Assembly (NCBI GenBank): GCA_947003675.1
Contig: CAMQPJ010000021.1
Span: 1 to 11,106 of the forward strand
Direction of reading: 5' to 3'
Source of the DNA: an uncultured Collinsella sp.
Lineage (GTDB): Bacteria; Actinomycetota; Coriobacteriia; Coriobacteriales; Coriobacteriaceae
Length of the DNA stretch: 11,106 nt
Position numbers and translations under genes: made by a program. Positions 1 through 5,622 of the stretch are shown in pieces. The notes beneath the pieces were generated by a model. That model was not told where the DNA came from. It ran no database searches and saw only the letters and a program-made list of their open reading frames with translations. Position 1 is the first letter of the stretch. Every line of letters starts with the position of its first letter.

Positions 1-833
1 ACGCTGCGGGCTTTGCCGCGGTGACCGAGGCTATCGACCAGGTGGTCGCCAAGGCACAGATTCCGCGTGCCTTTGTGGCGGGCATTGGCCTGGCCGTTCC
101 GTGTCCCATCCCGGCGTCGGGCGATGCCAAGGTCAAGGCCAACATTGCCATTAACCTGCCCGAGCTGAGGGTCGCCATTCAGAAGCACTGCCCCGATGCG
201 GTCGTTAAGTATGAGAACGATGCCAACGCCGCTGCCATGGGCGAGGCCTGGCTCGGTTCTGCCAAGGGCGTGCAGAACGTGGTGATGGTCACCATCGGTA
301 CCGGCGTGGGCGGCGGCGTTATCGTTAACGGCGACGTGGTATCGGGCGTTGTGGGCGCCGGCGGCGAGATTGGCCACATGTGCCTGAACCCGGCCGAGGA
401 GCGCACCTGCGGCTGTGGCGGCCATGGCCATCTGGAGCAGTATTCCAGCGCCACCGGCGTGGTGAGCAACTACCTTGCCGAGTGCAAGAAGGCGGGTGTC
501 GAGCCCATTGAGCTCACCGGCCCCTCCGATTCCAAGGACGTGTTCCAGGCCTGCCGCGAGGGCGACAAGCTTGCGCTGGCCGCAGCCGACACCATGGCCG
601 ACTACCTTGGCCGCGCCCTGGCGCTTATCGCCAACGTGGTCGACCCCGAGATGTTCCTGATCGGTGGCGGCGCGTCTGCCTCGGCCGATGTTTATCTCGA
701 CAAGGTTCGCGAGCACTTTAAGCAGTACGCGCTCTCTGCCTCGCGCGAGACGCCCATTAAGGTCGCTTCGCTCGGAAACGACGCCGGCATCATCGGTGCC
801 GCCTACGTAGCCCTGCGCGCCGCCGGTAAATAG
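1..833 (+). CDS. ROK-family sugar kinase, probable glucokinase (5' end outside window)
   Basis: ATP-dependent cytoplasmic sugar kinase that most likely phosphorylates glucose to glucose-6-phosphate. The frame is open from base 3 and continues upstream, so the GTG at 21 is probably internal. About 277 residues are visible of the roughly 310-320 usual for the family, and the N-terminal phosphate-binding motif is missing. Seen in the sequence: the ROK catalytic segment ENDANAA at 213-233 with its Asp codon at 219-221; a glycine-rich phosphate loop, TIGTGVGGG, near 289-315; the sugar-binding motif GGEIGHM near 363-380; and the zinc-binding CGCGGHGHLE at 408-437. The third zinc Cys of the usual CxCGxxGCxE is His here (codon 429-431). 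A second glycine-rich stretch, LIGGGAS, lies near 658-678. Glucokinase is the commonest assignment, but other ROK kinases such as N-acetylmannosamine or fructose kinases cannot be excluded without the N-terminus. Confidence 0.9.
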   Translation, partial: AAGFAAVTEAIDQVVAKAQIPRAFVAGIGLAVPCPIPASGDAKVKANIAINLPELRVAIQKHCPDAVVKYENDANAAAMGEAWLGSAKGVQNVVMVTIGTGVGGGVIVNGDVVSGVVGAGGEIGHMCLNPAEERTCGCGGHGHLEQYSSATGVVSNYLAECKKAGVEPIELTGPSDSKDVFQACREGDKLALAAADTMADYLGRALALIANVVDPEMFLIGGGASASADVYLDKVREHFKQYALSASRETPIKVASLGNDAGIIGAAYVALRAAGK

Positions 834-980
834 TCGGTGCAGGAGGGCGGTGGTACAAGGTGGCAGACTTCGCCCCCAGGCTCGCCCCAAATTGCGCCGC
901 GGCCCTTGCGTCTCATAAGGTTCGGCGCCAGCGTGCTACCATAGCTACGTCCAAGTACACATATCAAGTGGAGGATATTC
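834..980 (+). promoter_or_regulatory. ppaC upstream region with extended -10 promoter
   Basis: This 147-nt gap holds no gene. A candidate extended -10 element, TGC-TACCAT, lies at 934-942, which would place transcription start near 949. No good -35 is seen at the usual distance, as expected for an extended -10 promoter. A 6-bp inverted repeat, GCGCCG at 894-899 and CGGCGC at 923-928, lies just upstream of the -10 box. The ppaC Shine-Dalgarno GGAGG is at 970-974, six bases before the ATG. No intrinsic terminator with a T tract is visible for the kinase gene upstream. Confidence 0.5.
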
Positions 981-1904
981 ATGGCAAACGTTCTTGTCTT
1001 TGGTCACCAGAACCCCGATAACGACGCCATCATGAGCGCCGTCGTCCTGTCCCAGCTGCTCAACCAGGTTGAGTATGCCGGCAACACCTACGAGGCCTGC
1101 GCCCTGGGTCAGCTTCCGGCAGAGTCCGCCAAGCTGCTCGCCGACGCCGGCATCGCCGAGCCCCGCGTGATCGAGTCCGTCGAGGCCGGTCAGCTCGTCG
1201 TCCTCACCGACCACAACGAGTCTGCCCAGTCCGTCGCCGGCCTTAAGGACGCCACGGTCTTTGGCGTTGTCGATCATCACCGCATCGGCGACTTCGAGAC
1301 CGCCGGCCCGCTGCACTACATCTGCCTGCCCTGGGGCTCCAGCTGCACCATCGTCACCAAGCTCGCCGGCGTGCTCGGCGTTGAGCTTTCCGACGTCCAG
1401 GCCAAGCTGCTGCTCTCGGCCATGATGACCGACACGCTCATGCTCAAGAGCCCCACCACCACCGATGTCGACCGCGCCGTCGCCGCCAAGCTCGGCGAGC
1501 AGGTGGGCGTCGACCCGGTCAAGTTTGGCATGGAGGTCTTCCTCACCCGTCCGTCCGGCTCCTTCACCGCAGCCGAGATGGTCGGCAACGACATCAAGAT
1601 GTTCGAGCCCGCCGGCAAGAAGCTGCTCATCGGCCAGTACGAGACCGTCGACAAGAGCCGTGCGCTCGGTATGATCGACGAGATCCGCGAGGCCATGCGC
1701 GCCTACGCCGCCGAGAAGGGTGCTGACGGCATTGTCCTGTGCATCACCGACATCATGGAGGAGGGCTCGCAGGTCCTGCTCGAGGGCGAGACCGAGGCTG
1801 CTCAGAAGGGCCTGGGCATTGCCGACGAGCACGACGGCGTCTGGATGCCGGGCGTCCTCTCCCGTAAGAAGCAGGTTGCTGCCCCCATCATGGCCGCCTG
1901 CTAG
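981..1904 (+). CDS. ppaC: Manganese-dependent inorganic pyrophosphatase (family II, DHH superfamily)
   Basis: Cytoplasmic enzyme that hydrolyses pyrophosphate to two phosphates, pulling nucleotide, RNA and protein synthesis forward. The 307 residues match the usual length of short family II enzymes without CBS or DRTGG inserts. All metal ligands are visible: H9, D13 and D15 in GHQNPDND, D77 in TDHN, H99 in the VVDHH signature (96-100), and D151 in MMTDT. These line up with Bacillus subtilis H9, D13, D15, D75, H97 and D149. The C-terminal substrate-binding motif SRKKQ is at 294-298. The start is fixed by GGAGG six bases upstream and by the metal ligands beginning at residue 9. Codon use is strongly biased to C-ending codons, which suggests high expression. 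It has its own promoter and terminator, so it is probably monocistronic. Confidence 0.97.
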   Translation: MANVLVFGHQNPDNDAIMSAVVLSQLLNQVEYAGNTYEACALGQLPAESAKLLADAGIAEPRVIESVEAGQLVVLTDHNESAQSVAGLKDATVFGVVDHHRIGDFETAGPLHYICLPWGSSCTIVTKLAGVLGVELSDVQAKLLLSAMMTDTLMLKSPTTTDVDRAVAAKLGEQVGVDPVKFGMEVFLTRPSGSFTAAEMVGNDIKMFEPAGKKLLIGQYETVDKSRALGMIDEIREAMRAYAAEKGADGIVLCITDIMEEGSQVLLEGETEAAQKGLGIADEHDGVWMPGVLSRKKQVAAPIMAAC

Positions 1905-1923
1905 GTTTAGTTGACCAAACGCC

Positions 1924-1963
1924 ACGACCGGATCGCGGACGCCCCGCGCTCCGGTCGTTTTTT
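1924..1963 (+). terminator. Intrinsic terminator of ppaC
   Basis: A 9-bp perfect outer stem, ACGACCGGA (1924-1932) with TCCGGTCGT (1950-1958), is followed by one mismatch and a 5-bp inner stem, CGCGG (1934-1938) with CCGCG (1944-1948). The loop is five bases. The stem runs directly into six T residues (1958-1963). It begins 20 bases after the ppaC stop. Confidence 0.93.
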
Positions 1964-2102
1964 GTGCACGGCGCCGCGTCGTCTCTTGGACAGGCGTGCC
2001 CGTGCCGTTGAGCAAATAATGTTCAACCTGTGGTTCCGCTTTTCGGCCACGCCTGCGTGCTTGTCGTGCAGGGTAGGCTAGATGCAAGCGTAATACGTTA
2101 GA

Positions 2103-2138
2103 GCGCGGCGCCGCCACTTGGGCGGGCCGTGCTTTTTT
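2103..2138 (+). terminator. Terminator or attenuator hairpin in the nhaA leader
   Basis: The stem pairs 2103-2108 with 2127-2132 (one G-T wobble at 2105/2130) and, after a bulged G at 2110, 2109-2115 with 2121-2126, closing on the five-base loop ACTTG. Six T residues (2133-2138) follow at once. It ends only 33 bases before the nhaA ATG, and no gene lies between it and the ppaC terminator. It is therefore placed as an attenuator of nhaA rather than as the end of another gene. Confidence 0.75.
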
Positions 2139-2141
2139 AAG

Positions 2142-2165
2142 ACGGGAGCTTTCCCGTGAAAGGAG
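2142..2165 (+). promoter_or_regulatory. nhaA ribosome-binding site with two competing hairpins
   Basis: The Shine-Dalgarno AAAGGAG (2159-2165) follows a hairpin, ACGGGA (2142-2147) with TCCCGT (2152-2157), loop GCTT, that leaves it free. An alternative hairpin, CTTTC (2149-2153) with GAAAG (2158-2162), would cover part of it. The two cannot form together. Confidence 0.4.
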
Positions 2166-2171
2166 CCGCCC

Positions 2172-3530
2172 ATGGCAGCACCCGAGCAGCTGTTTAACGT
2201 TCGTGAGCGCAAGCGTTTTGAGCGCCACGACATTTGGGAGCGCATCACCGAGAACGGCACGATTTCCGCCGCCGTCATGGTCTTCGCCGCCATCGCCGCC
2301 GTCATTTGCGCCAACACCGATGCCTACGAGGCCATCCATCACTTTTTGGAGACCCCGCTGTATGTGGGTCTGGGCAACCTTACGGCCGGTCTCACCGTTG
2401 AGCTTTTCGTCAACGACTTCCTCATGGCGATCTTCTTTTTGTTGGTGGGCATTGAGCTTAAGTACGAGATGACAGTTGGCGAGCTCAAGAACCCGCGCCA
2501 GGCTATGCTTCCCATGCTGGCGGCCGTGGGCGGCGTCGTCGTTCCCGCCTGCATCTATCTGATCTTTAACCATGCCGGCGCGCACAACGGCTGGGCCATT
2601 CCCATGGCAACCGATATTGCCTTTGCGCTGGGCGTGCTGTCGCTTTTGGGCAACCGCGTGCCCAACGGCGTGCGCGTGTTCTTCTCGACGCTCGCCATCG
2701 CCGACGACCTCATCTCCATCGCCGCCATCGCCATCTTCTACGGCCAGAGCCCCAATCCGTTTTGGTTGGGCGCCGCCGCGCTTGTGACCTGTGCGCTCGT
2801 GTGGCTCAACAAGACGCAGCATTACCGCCTTGCCCCGTATTCGGTACTGGGCCTGCTGTTGTGGTTCTGCATGTTCAAGAGCGGCGTGCACGCTACGCTT
2901 GCTGGCGTCATCCTGGCCTTCACCATCCCGGCCAAGTGCGGTGTTAAGCTTGATAGCCTCACCGATTGGCTGGGCGAGTGCTTGCCGCTGCTCGATGACC
3001 GCTACGACGACGAGGCGCACATCCTGGGCCAGCATGACTTTACCGTCTCGACCACCAAAGTCGAGCGCGTCATGCACCGCGTGACCCCGCCGCTCATCCG
3101 CATGGAGCGCCTGATCTCCACGCCGGTCAACTTTGTGATCCTGCCGATCTTTGCGTTCGTCAACGCACAGGTTCGCCTAGTGGGCGTGGACATGAGCACG
3201 CTGCTCACCGACCCGGTGACGCTCGGCGTGTACTTTGGCATGCTGCTGGGTAAGCCGATCGGTATCTTTGGCATGACGTTCGCCTTGGTCAAGCTCAAGG
3301 CCTGCGAGCTGCCGCACAATGTCAACTGGCATATGATTGCCGGCGTGGGCATTCTGGGCGGTATCGGCTTTACCATGTCGATTCTCATCAGCGGCCTCGC
3401 CTTCCCGACGGCCCAGTTTGAGGTTCTGGCTGCCAAGGCCGCTATTCTCGCCGGCTCTGTCACCGCGGCCGTACTTGGCATGATCTACATGAGTGTGATC
3501 TGCAAGCACCCCGCGCCCAAGAACGAGTAG
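2172..3530 (+). CDS. nhaA: Na+/H+ antiporter NhaA
   Basis: Inner-membrane electrogenic antiporter that exports Na+ (or Li+) in exchange for protons, for sodium and pH homeostasis. The protein is 452 residues, mostly hydrophobic, against 388 in E. coli. Key family residues are visible: ATDIAFALG (146-154, D148), the ion-binding pair D178-D179 in AIADDL, and K361 in LGKPIGI, which I take as the counterpart of E. coli K300. The conserved GIGFTMSI is at 397-404. The extra length lies partly in a charged loop (about 258-315) between membrane segments and partly in the N-terminal tail (1-25). The start is supported by AAAGGAG at 2159-2165, six bases before the ATG. It is monocistronic: a terminator-like hairpin lies before it, convergent terminators follow it, and the next gene is on the other strand. 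Confidence 0.96.
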   Translation: MAAPEQLFNVRERKRFERHDIWERITENGTISAAVMVFAAIAAVICANTDAYEAIHHFLETPLYVGLGNLTAGLTVELFVNDFLMAIFFLLVGIELKYEMTVGELKNPRQAMLPMLAAVGGVVVPACIYLIFNHAGAHNGWAIPMATDIAFALGVLSLLGNRVPNGVRVFFSTLAIADDLISIAAIAIFYGQSPNPFWLGAAALVTCALVWLNKTQHYRLAPYSVLGLLLWFCMFKSGVHATLAGVILAFTIPAKCGVKLDSLTDWLGECLPLLDDRYDDEAHILGQHDFTVSTTKVERVMHRVTPPLIRMERLISTPVNFVILPIFAFVNAQVRLVGVDMSTLLTDPVTLGVYFGMLLGKPIGIFGMTFALVKLKACELPHNVNWHMIAGVGILGGIGFTMSILISGLAFPTAQFEVLAAKAAILAGSVTAAVLGMIYMSVICKHPAPKNE

Positions 3531-3563
3531 GCGCGTAGAAACAGACGCCAGAGCCTGCTCGAG

Positions 3564-3583
3564 CGCGTGTAAAACGCGGTTTT
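3564..3583 (+). terminator. Weak terminator-like hairpin after nhaA
   Basis: CGCGT (3564-3568) pairs with ACGCG (3574-3578) around a five-base loop and is followed by G and four T residues. The stem is short, so this is at best a helper to the stronger hairpin downstream. Confidence 0.3.
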
Positions 3584-3614
3584 GAGTGGTACTTGCCACC
3601 TGCCGGACACCCCA

Positions 3615-3648
3615 GTGGCCAAAAAACGCCGTTTGTGAGTACTGTCAC
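3615..3648 (+). repeat. Short repeat, copy A (plus orientation)
   Basis: Reads GTGGCCAAAAAA, nine bases, then TGAGTACTGTCAC. A related sequence with identical spacing occurs inverted at 3811-3844. In this copy the nine-base spacer is part of the 15-bp hairpin. Confidence 0.5.
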
Positions 3649-3664
3649 AAACGGCGTTTCATTT
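3621..3664. terminator. Strong hairpin, probable bidirectional terminator
   Basis: A perfect 15-bp stem pairs 3624-3638 with 3645-3659, with the six-base loop GTACTG. On the plus strand it is followed by C-A-TTTT. On the minus strand it is followed by six T residues (complement of A3621-3626), so the sequence is better as a terminator for minus-strand transcripts than for nhaA. It lies 94 bases past the nhaA stop. Confidence 0.75.
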
Positions 3665-3761
3665 TAGGCGCGAAAAATAATGTACAAATCTATTCTGTCT
3701 GTGCATTAACGATTGCGTGGCTGGACGAAAAATGCTGATGCATCCTTCCAAAACCGGACAC

Positions 3762-3784
3762 AAAAGGCCAAGACTGGCCTTTTT
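3762..3784. terminator. Bidirectional intrinsic terminator between convergent genes
   Basis: AAAAGGCCA (3762-3770) pairs perfectly with TGGCCTTTT (3775-3783) around the four-base loop AGAC. The stem carries T-runs at its 3' side on both strands, which fits termination of nhaA from the left and of the small minus-strand gene from the right. Confidence 0.85.
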
Positions 3785-3796
3785 AATTCAAAATCG

Positions 3797-3817
3797 CTGT
3801 TACTAAAAAAGTAACAG
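3797..3817. repeat. 8-bp inverted repeat with A5 loop
   Basis: CTGTTACT (3797-3804) pairs with AGTAACAG (3810-3817) around five A residues. Its right arm overlaps the TGAGTACTGT box of the minus-strand repeat copy. It could be a further minus-strand transcription end or a protein-binding palindrome; no direct T tract supports termination. Confidence 0.5.
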
Positions 3818-3844
3818 TACTCATATTTGCTATTTTTTGACCAC
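3811..3844 (-). repeat. Short repeat, copy B (minus orientation)
   Basis: On the minus strand it reads GTGGTCAAAAAA, nine bases, then TGAGTACTGTTAC. It agrees with copy A at about 25 of 34 positions, with the mismatches concentrated in the nine-base spacer. It lies just downstream of the stop of the small minus-strand gene. Confidence 0.5.
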
Positions 3845-3862
3845 AGGCCCCAATGACTAGGT

Positions 3863-4117
3863 TTATTCCACGGTGCCGTAGATGGCGCCCCAGCCGTGGG
3901 CGGCCAAGGCGGAGTTGAGCTGGTCGCAAAGTGACTGGCGGTCGTAATAGCCGGGCGGTAGCAGGTTCACGATTTCCATGAGATCGGGTGCCAGGTCCAA
4001 GATTTCGGCCTGTACGATCAGATCCAGGCGGTCGATGGCGTGGCGGTCGTAAAACAGTCCGTCGACCAGGCGCTGAAGGTCGCCGAATTCCTCGGCCTGG
4101 AACGATCCGTACTCCAT
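3863..4117 (-). CDS. Small acidic protein of unknown function (84 aa)
   Basis: I do not recognise this protein with confidence. It is probably a real gene: AAGGAGG at 4122-4128 lies four bases before the ATG, terminators lie downstream, and the sequence looks like a soluble globular protein. It has no lysine and about 15 acidic against 4 arginine residues, so it is strongly acidic. No signal peptide or membrane segment is seen, which suggests a cytoplasmic location. The second half, with alternating hydrophobic and acidic residues leading to LLPPGYYDRQSL (52-63), faintly resembles the small DUF2795 domain, which has a similar pattern ending in an LP..YDS motif. That likeness is weak. The gene is divergent from the aminotransferase, sharing a 149-nt promoter region, and convergent with nhaA. 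Confidence 0.75.
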   Translation of the reverse strand: MEYGSFQAEEFGDLQRLVDGLFYDRHAIDRLDLIVQAEILDLAPDLMEIVNLLPPGYYDRQSLCDQLNSALAAHGWGAIYGTVE

Positions 4118-4266
4118 AGTGCCTCCTTGGGCGCTTCATGCCGGCATGCGCGGCGATTCGTAATTCATTGCGATGGACTTAATCTATCACGGCTTCATAA
4201 CGTTGCGACGGTGGCGGTCTATACTTAGAAGAATTGCAACGTACCGCTTCGTGAAAGGTCGCACCC
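4118..4266. promoter_or_regulatory. Divergent promoter region between the small gene and the aminotransferase
   Basis: For the plus strand there is a clear -10 box, TATACT at 4220-4225, giving a start near 4232; no good -35 is seen. A 7-bp inverted repeat, ACGTTGC (4200-4206) and GCAACGT (4236-4242), brackets the -10 box symmetrically and could be an operator. For the minus strand TAGATT (complement of 4181-4186) is a candidate -10. The aminotransferase Shine-Dalgarno GAAAGG is at 4253-4258. Confidence 0.55.
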
Positions 4267-5571
4267 ATGCAGACGATCTACCAGAAGATGGAAACCACCG
4301 AACTCGATGCCGCCATCGAGGCGCTCAAAGCCGAGGTCGCCGAGGTCAAGGCCAAGGGCCTGGCGCTCGACATGGCCCGCGGCAAGCCGTCGCCCTCCCA
4401 GGTGGACATCTCTCGACCCATGCTCGATATCCTCAATGCCGATGCCGATCTGCACGACGGCAACGTCGACTGCTCCAACTACGGCTGCTTTGAGGGCATT
4501 CCTTCGGCGCGCAAGCTAGCGGGGGAGTTTTTGGGTTGCCCCGCCGAGCAGACGCTCGTACTGGGTTCGTCGAGCCTTTTGATCGAGCATGACATCGCCG
4601 GCATGTTCTGGCGCTGCGGCTCGTGCGGCAGCGAGCCCTGGGAGGCTTACGAGGCCGCGCACGACGGCAAGAAGGTCAAGTTCCTGTGCCCGGTTCCCGG
4701 CTACGACCGTCACTTTGGCATCACCGCCGACCTGGGTATCGAGAATGTCCCCGTCGCGATGACCGACAACGGCCCCGACATGGACGAGGTCGAGCGCCTG
4801 GTTGCCGCCGACGACTCCATCAAGGGCATCTGGTGCGTGCCCAAGTATTCCAACCCCACGGGCATCACCTTTAGCGAGGACACCGTGCGTCGCCTGGTTG
4901 AGATGCCCACGGCCGCACCCGATTTCCGCATCTTCTGGGACAACGCCTACTGCGTGCACGACCTGTACGACGAGACCGACGAGCTCGCAAACATCTTTGA
5001 CCTCGCTCGCGCGGCGGGCACCGAGGACCGCGTGGTGGCATTTGCCTCGACGTCCAAGATCACCTTCCCGGGCGCCGGTATCGGCTTTATCGGTGCGAGC
5101 CCCGCGGTCATCGCCGAGTTCTCCAAGCGCCTGAAGGCCGGCCTCATCAGCGCCGACAAGCTCAACCAGCTGCGTCACGTGCGCTTCCTTCCCACCATCG
5201 AGGCGGTCAAGGAGCACATGAAAAAGCATGCCGAGTTCTTGCGCCCGCGCTTTGAGGCCGTCGAGCGCAAGCTCACCGAGGGCTTGGGCGACACGGGCTG
5301 CGCCACCTGGACGCACCCCCGCGGCGGCTACTTTGTAAGCTTCGATGGTCCCGAGGGCTCGGCTCAAAAGGTCGCCGCGCTTTGCGCCGACCTGGGCGTC
5401 AAGCTCACGCCGGCCGGTGCTACCTGGCCCTATGGCAAGGACCCGCGCGATACCAACATCCGCATCGCGCCGAGCTATCCCACGGTCGAGGACCTGGAGG
5501 CCGCGCTCGATGTGCTGGTGCTGGCCGTTAAGCTTGTCGCTGCCGAGCTCGCGCGTGCCGAGCGCGCCTAA
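4267..5571 (+). CDS. PLP-dependent aminotransferase, aspartate aminotransferase subgroup Ic
   Basis: Cytoplasmic fold-type I transaminase, most likely moving the amino group between aspartate and 2-oxoglutarate. The 434 residues fit the subgroup described from Corynebacterium aspartate aminotransferase (Pfam Aminotran_MocR), which is longer than classical AspB. Visible active-site residues: N196 in YSNPTG, D225 in FWDNAY (PLP pyridine N), the Schiff-base lysine K264 in STSKITFPG, and the carboxylate-binding R399 in NIRIAPSYP. The glycine-rich SSS segment at 101-103 should bind the cofactor phosphate. The N-terminus (1-40) is a helix rich in Ala, Glu and Lys ending in DMARGKPSP. The ATG at 4267 has GAAAGG eight bases upstream; M8 is a less likely alternative start. 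Substrate preference cannot be read from the sequence, and alanine or aromatic substrates remain possible. The STAS gene follows 51 bases downstream. Confidence 0.9.
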   Translation: MQTIYQKMETTELDAAIEALKAEVAEVKAKGLALDMARGKPSPSQVDISRPMLDILNADADLHDGNVDCSNYGCFEGIPSARKLAGEFLGCPAEQTLVLGSSSLLIEHDIAGMFWRCGSCGSEPWEAYEAAHDGKKVKFLCPVPGYDRHFGITADLGIENVPVAMTDNGPDMDEVERLVAADDSIKGIWCVPKYSNPTGITFSEDTVRRLVEMPTAAPDFRIFWDNAYCVHDLYDETDELANIFDLARAAGTEDRVVAFASTSKITFPGAGIGFIGASPAVIAEFSKRLKAGLISADKLNQLRHVRFLPTIEAVKEHMKKHAEFLRPRFEAVERKLTEGLGDTGCATWTHPRGGYFVSFDGPEGSAQKVAALCADLGVKLTPAGATWPYGKDPRDTNIRIAPSYPTVEDLEAALDVLVLAVKLVAAELARAERA

Positions 5572-5585
5572 CGCGCGGCTTCCCG

Positions 5586-5614
5586 TACTATCCGCACCTT
5601 CGATACGTAAAGGA
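5586..5614 (+). promoter_or_regulatory. Possible STAS-gene promoter -10 and ribosome-binding site
   Basis: TACTAT at 5586-5591 is a candidate -10 box inside the 51-nt gap. AAGGAG at 5609-5614, eight bases before the ATG, is a good Shine-Dalgarno. The -35 region would fall in the aminotransferase 3' end and is not convincing, so read-through from upstream is also possible. Confidence 0.35.
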
Positions 5615-5622
5615 GCATATAC

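Larger units (their letters stand above)
1964..2171 (+). promoter_or_regulatory. Structured leader upstream of nhaA (candidate cis-regulatory RNA)
   Basis: Non-coding stretch between the ppaC terminator and nhaA. Visible pairings: a long-range helix, 1991-1998 with 2048-2055 (8 bp, extendable by two pairs past a bulge); inside it a hairpin GTTGA (2007-2011) with TCAAC (2023-2027); an alternative hairpin GTGG..CCG (2030-2038) with CGG-CCAC (2044-2050); and CCTGC (2052-2056) with GCAGG (2068-2072), which competes with the long helix. A terminator-like hairpin follows at 2103-2138. Segment 1966-1977 nearly duplicates the left arm of that terminator. I find no convincing -35/-10 pair here; TAGGCT at 2074-2079 is a weak -10 candidate. 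Lithium/sodium-responsive riboswitches are known upstream of nhaA genes in other bacteria, but I cannot match this leader to a known consensus. Confidence 0.45.
3531..3862. other. AT-richer convergent intergenic region with inverted repeats
   Basis: This 332-nt gap between nhaA (+) and the small minus-strand gene holds no plausible gene; the only short frames (9 and 24 codons) lack ribosome-binding sites and overlap terminators. It is clearly richer in A and T than the flanking genes. It contains a weak hairpin at 3564-3583, a long hairpin at 3624-3659, a 9-bp hairpin at 3762-3783 and an 8-bp hairpin at 3797-3817. It also has two inverted copies of a short repeat (3615-3648 and 3811-3844). 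The sequence CCGGACAC occurs twice (3603-3610 and 3754-3761), each time followed by GGCCA after 4-6 bases. Confidence 0.7.

Noticed and set aside
2019..2081. 20-codon upstream frame (starting MFNLWF) in the nhaA leader as a leader peptide
   Set aside because: Only a weak GAG serves as ribosome-binding site, there is no run of regulatory codons, and it overlaps the predicted helices. Possible but unsupported.
945..3077. 710-codon open frame on the minus strand
   Set aside because: It spans ppaC, its terminator, the nhaA leader and most of nhaA in antisense. There is no domain-like pattern, and its frame is open only because of the C-ending codon bias of the real genes.
3732..3806. 24-codon plus-strand frame in the convergent region
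   Set aside because: It has no ribosome-binding site and reads straight through the 9-bp terminator hairpin.
3783..4139. 118-codon minus-strand frame overlapping the small acidic gene
   Set aside because: The product is Arg/Pro/Gly-rich and runs through the repeat and hairpin region, whereas the other frame (3863-4117) has a strong ribosome-binding site and a protein-like composition.
4137..4148. Perfect 12-bp palindrome CATGCCGGCATG upstream of the small minus-strand gene
   Set aside because: A palindrome of six pairs is expected by chance a few times in a window this long, and nothing else marks it as an operator.
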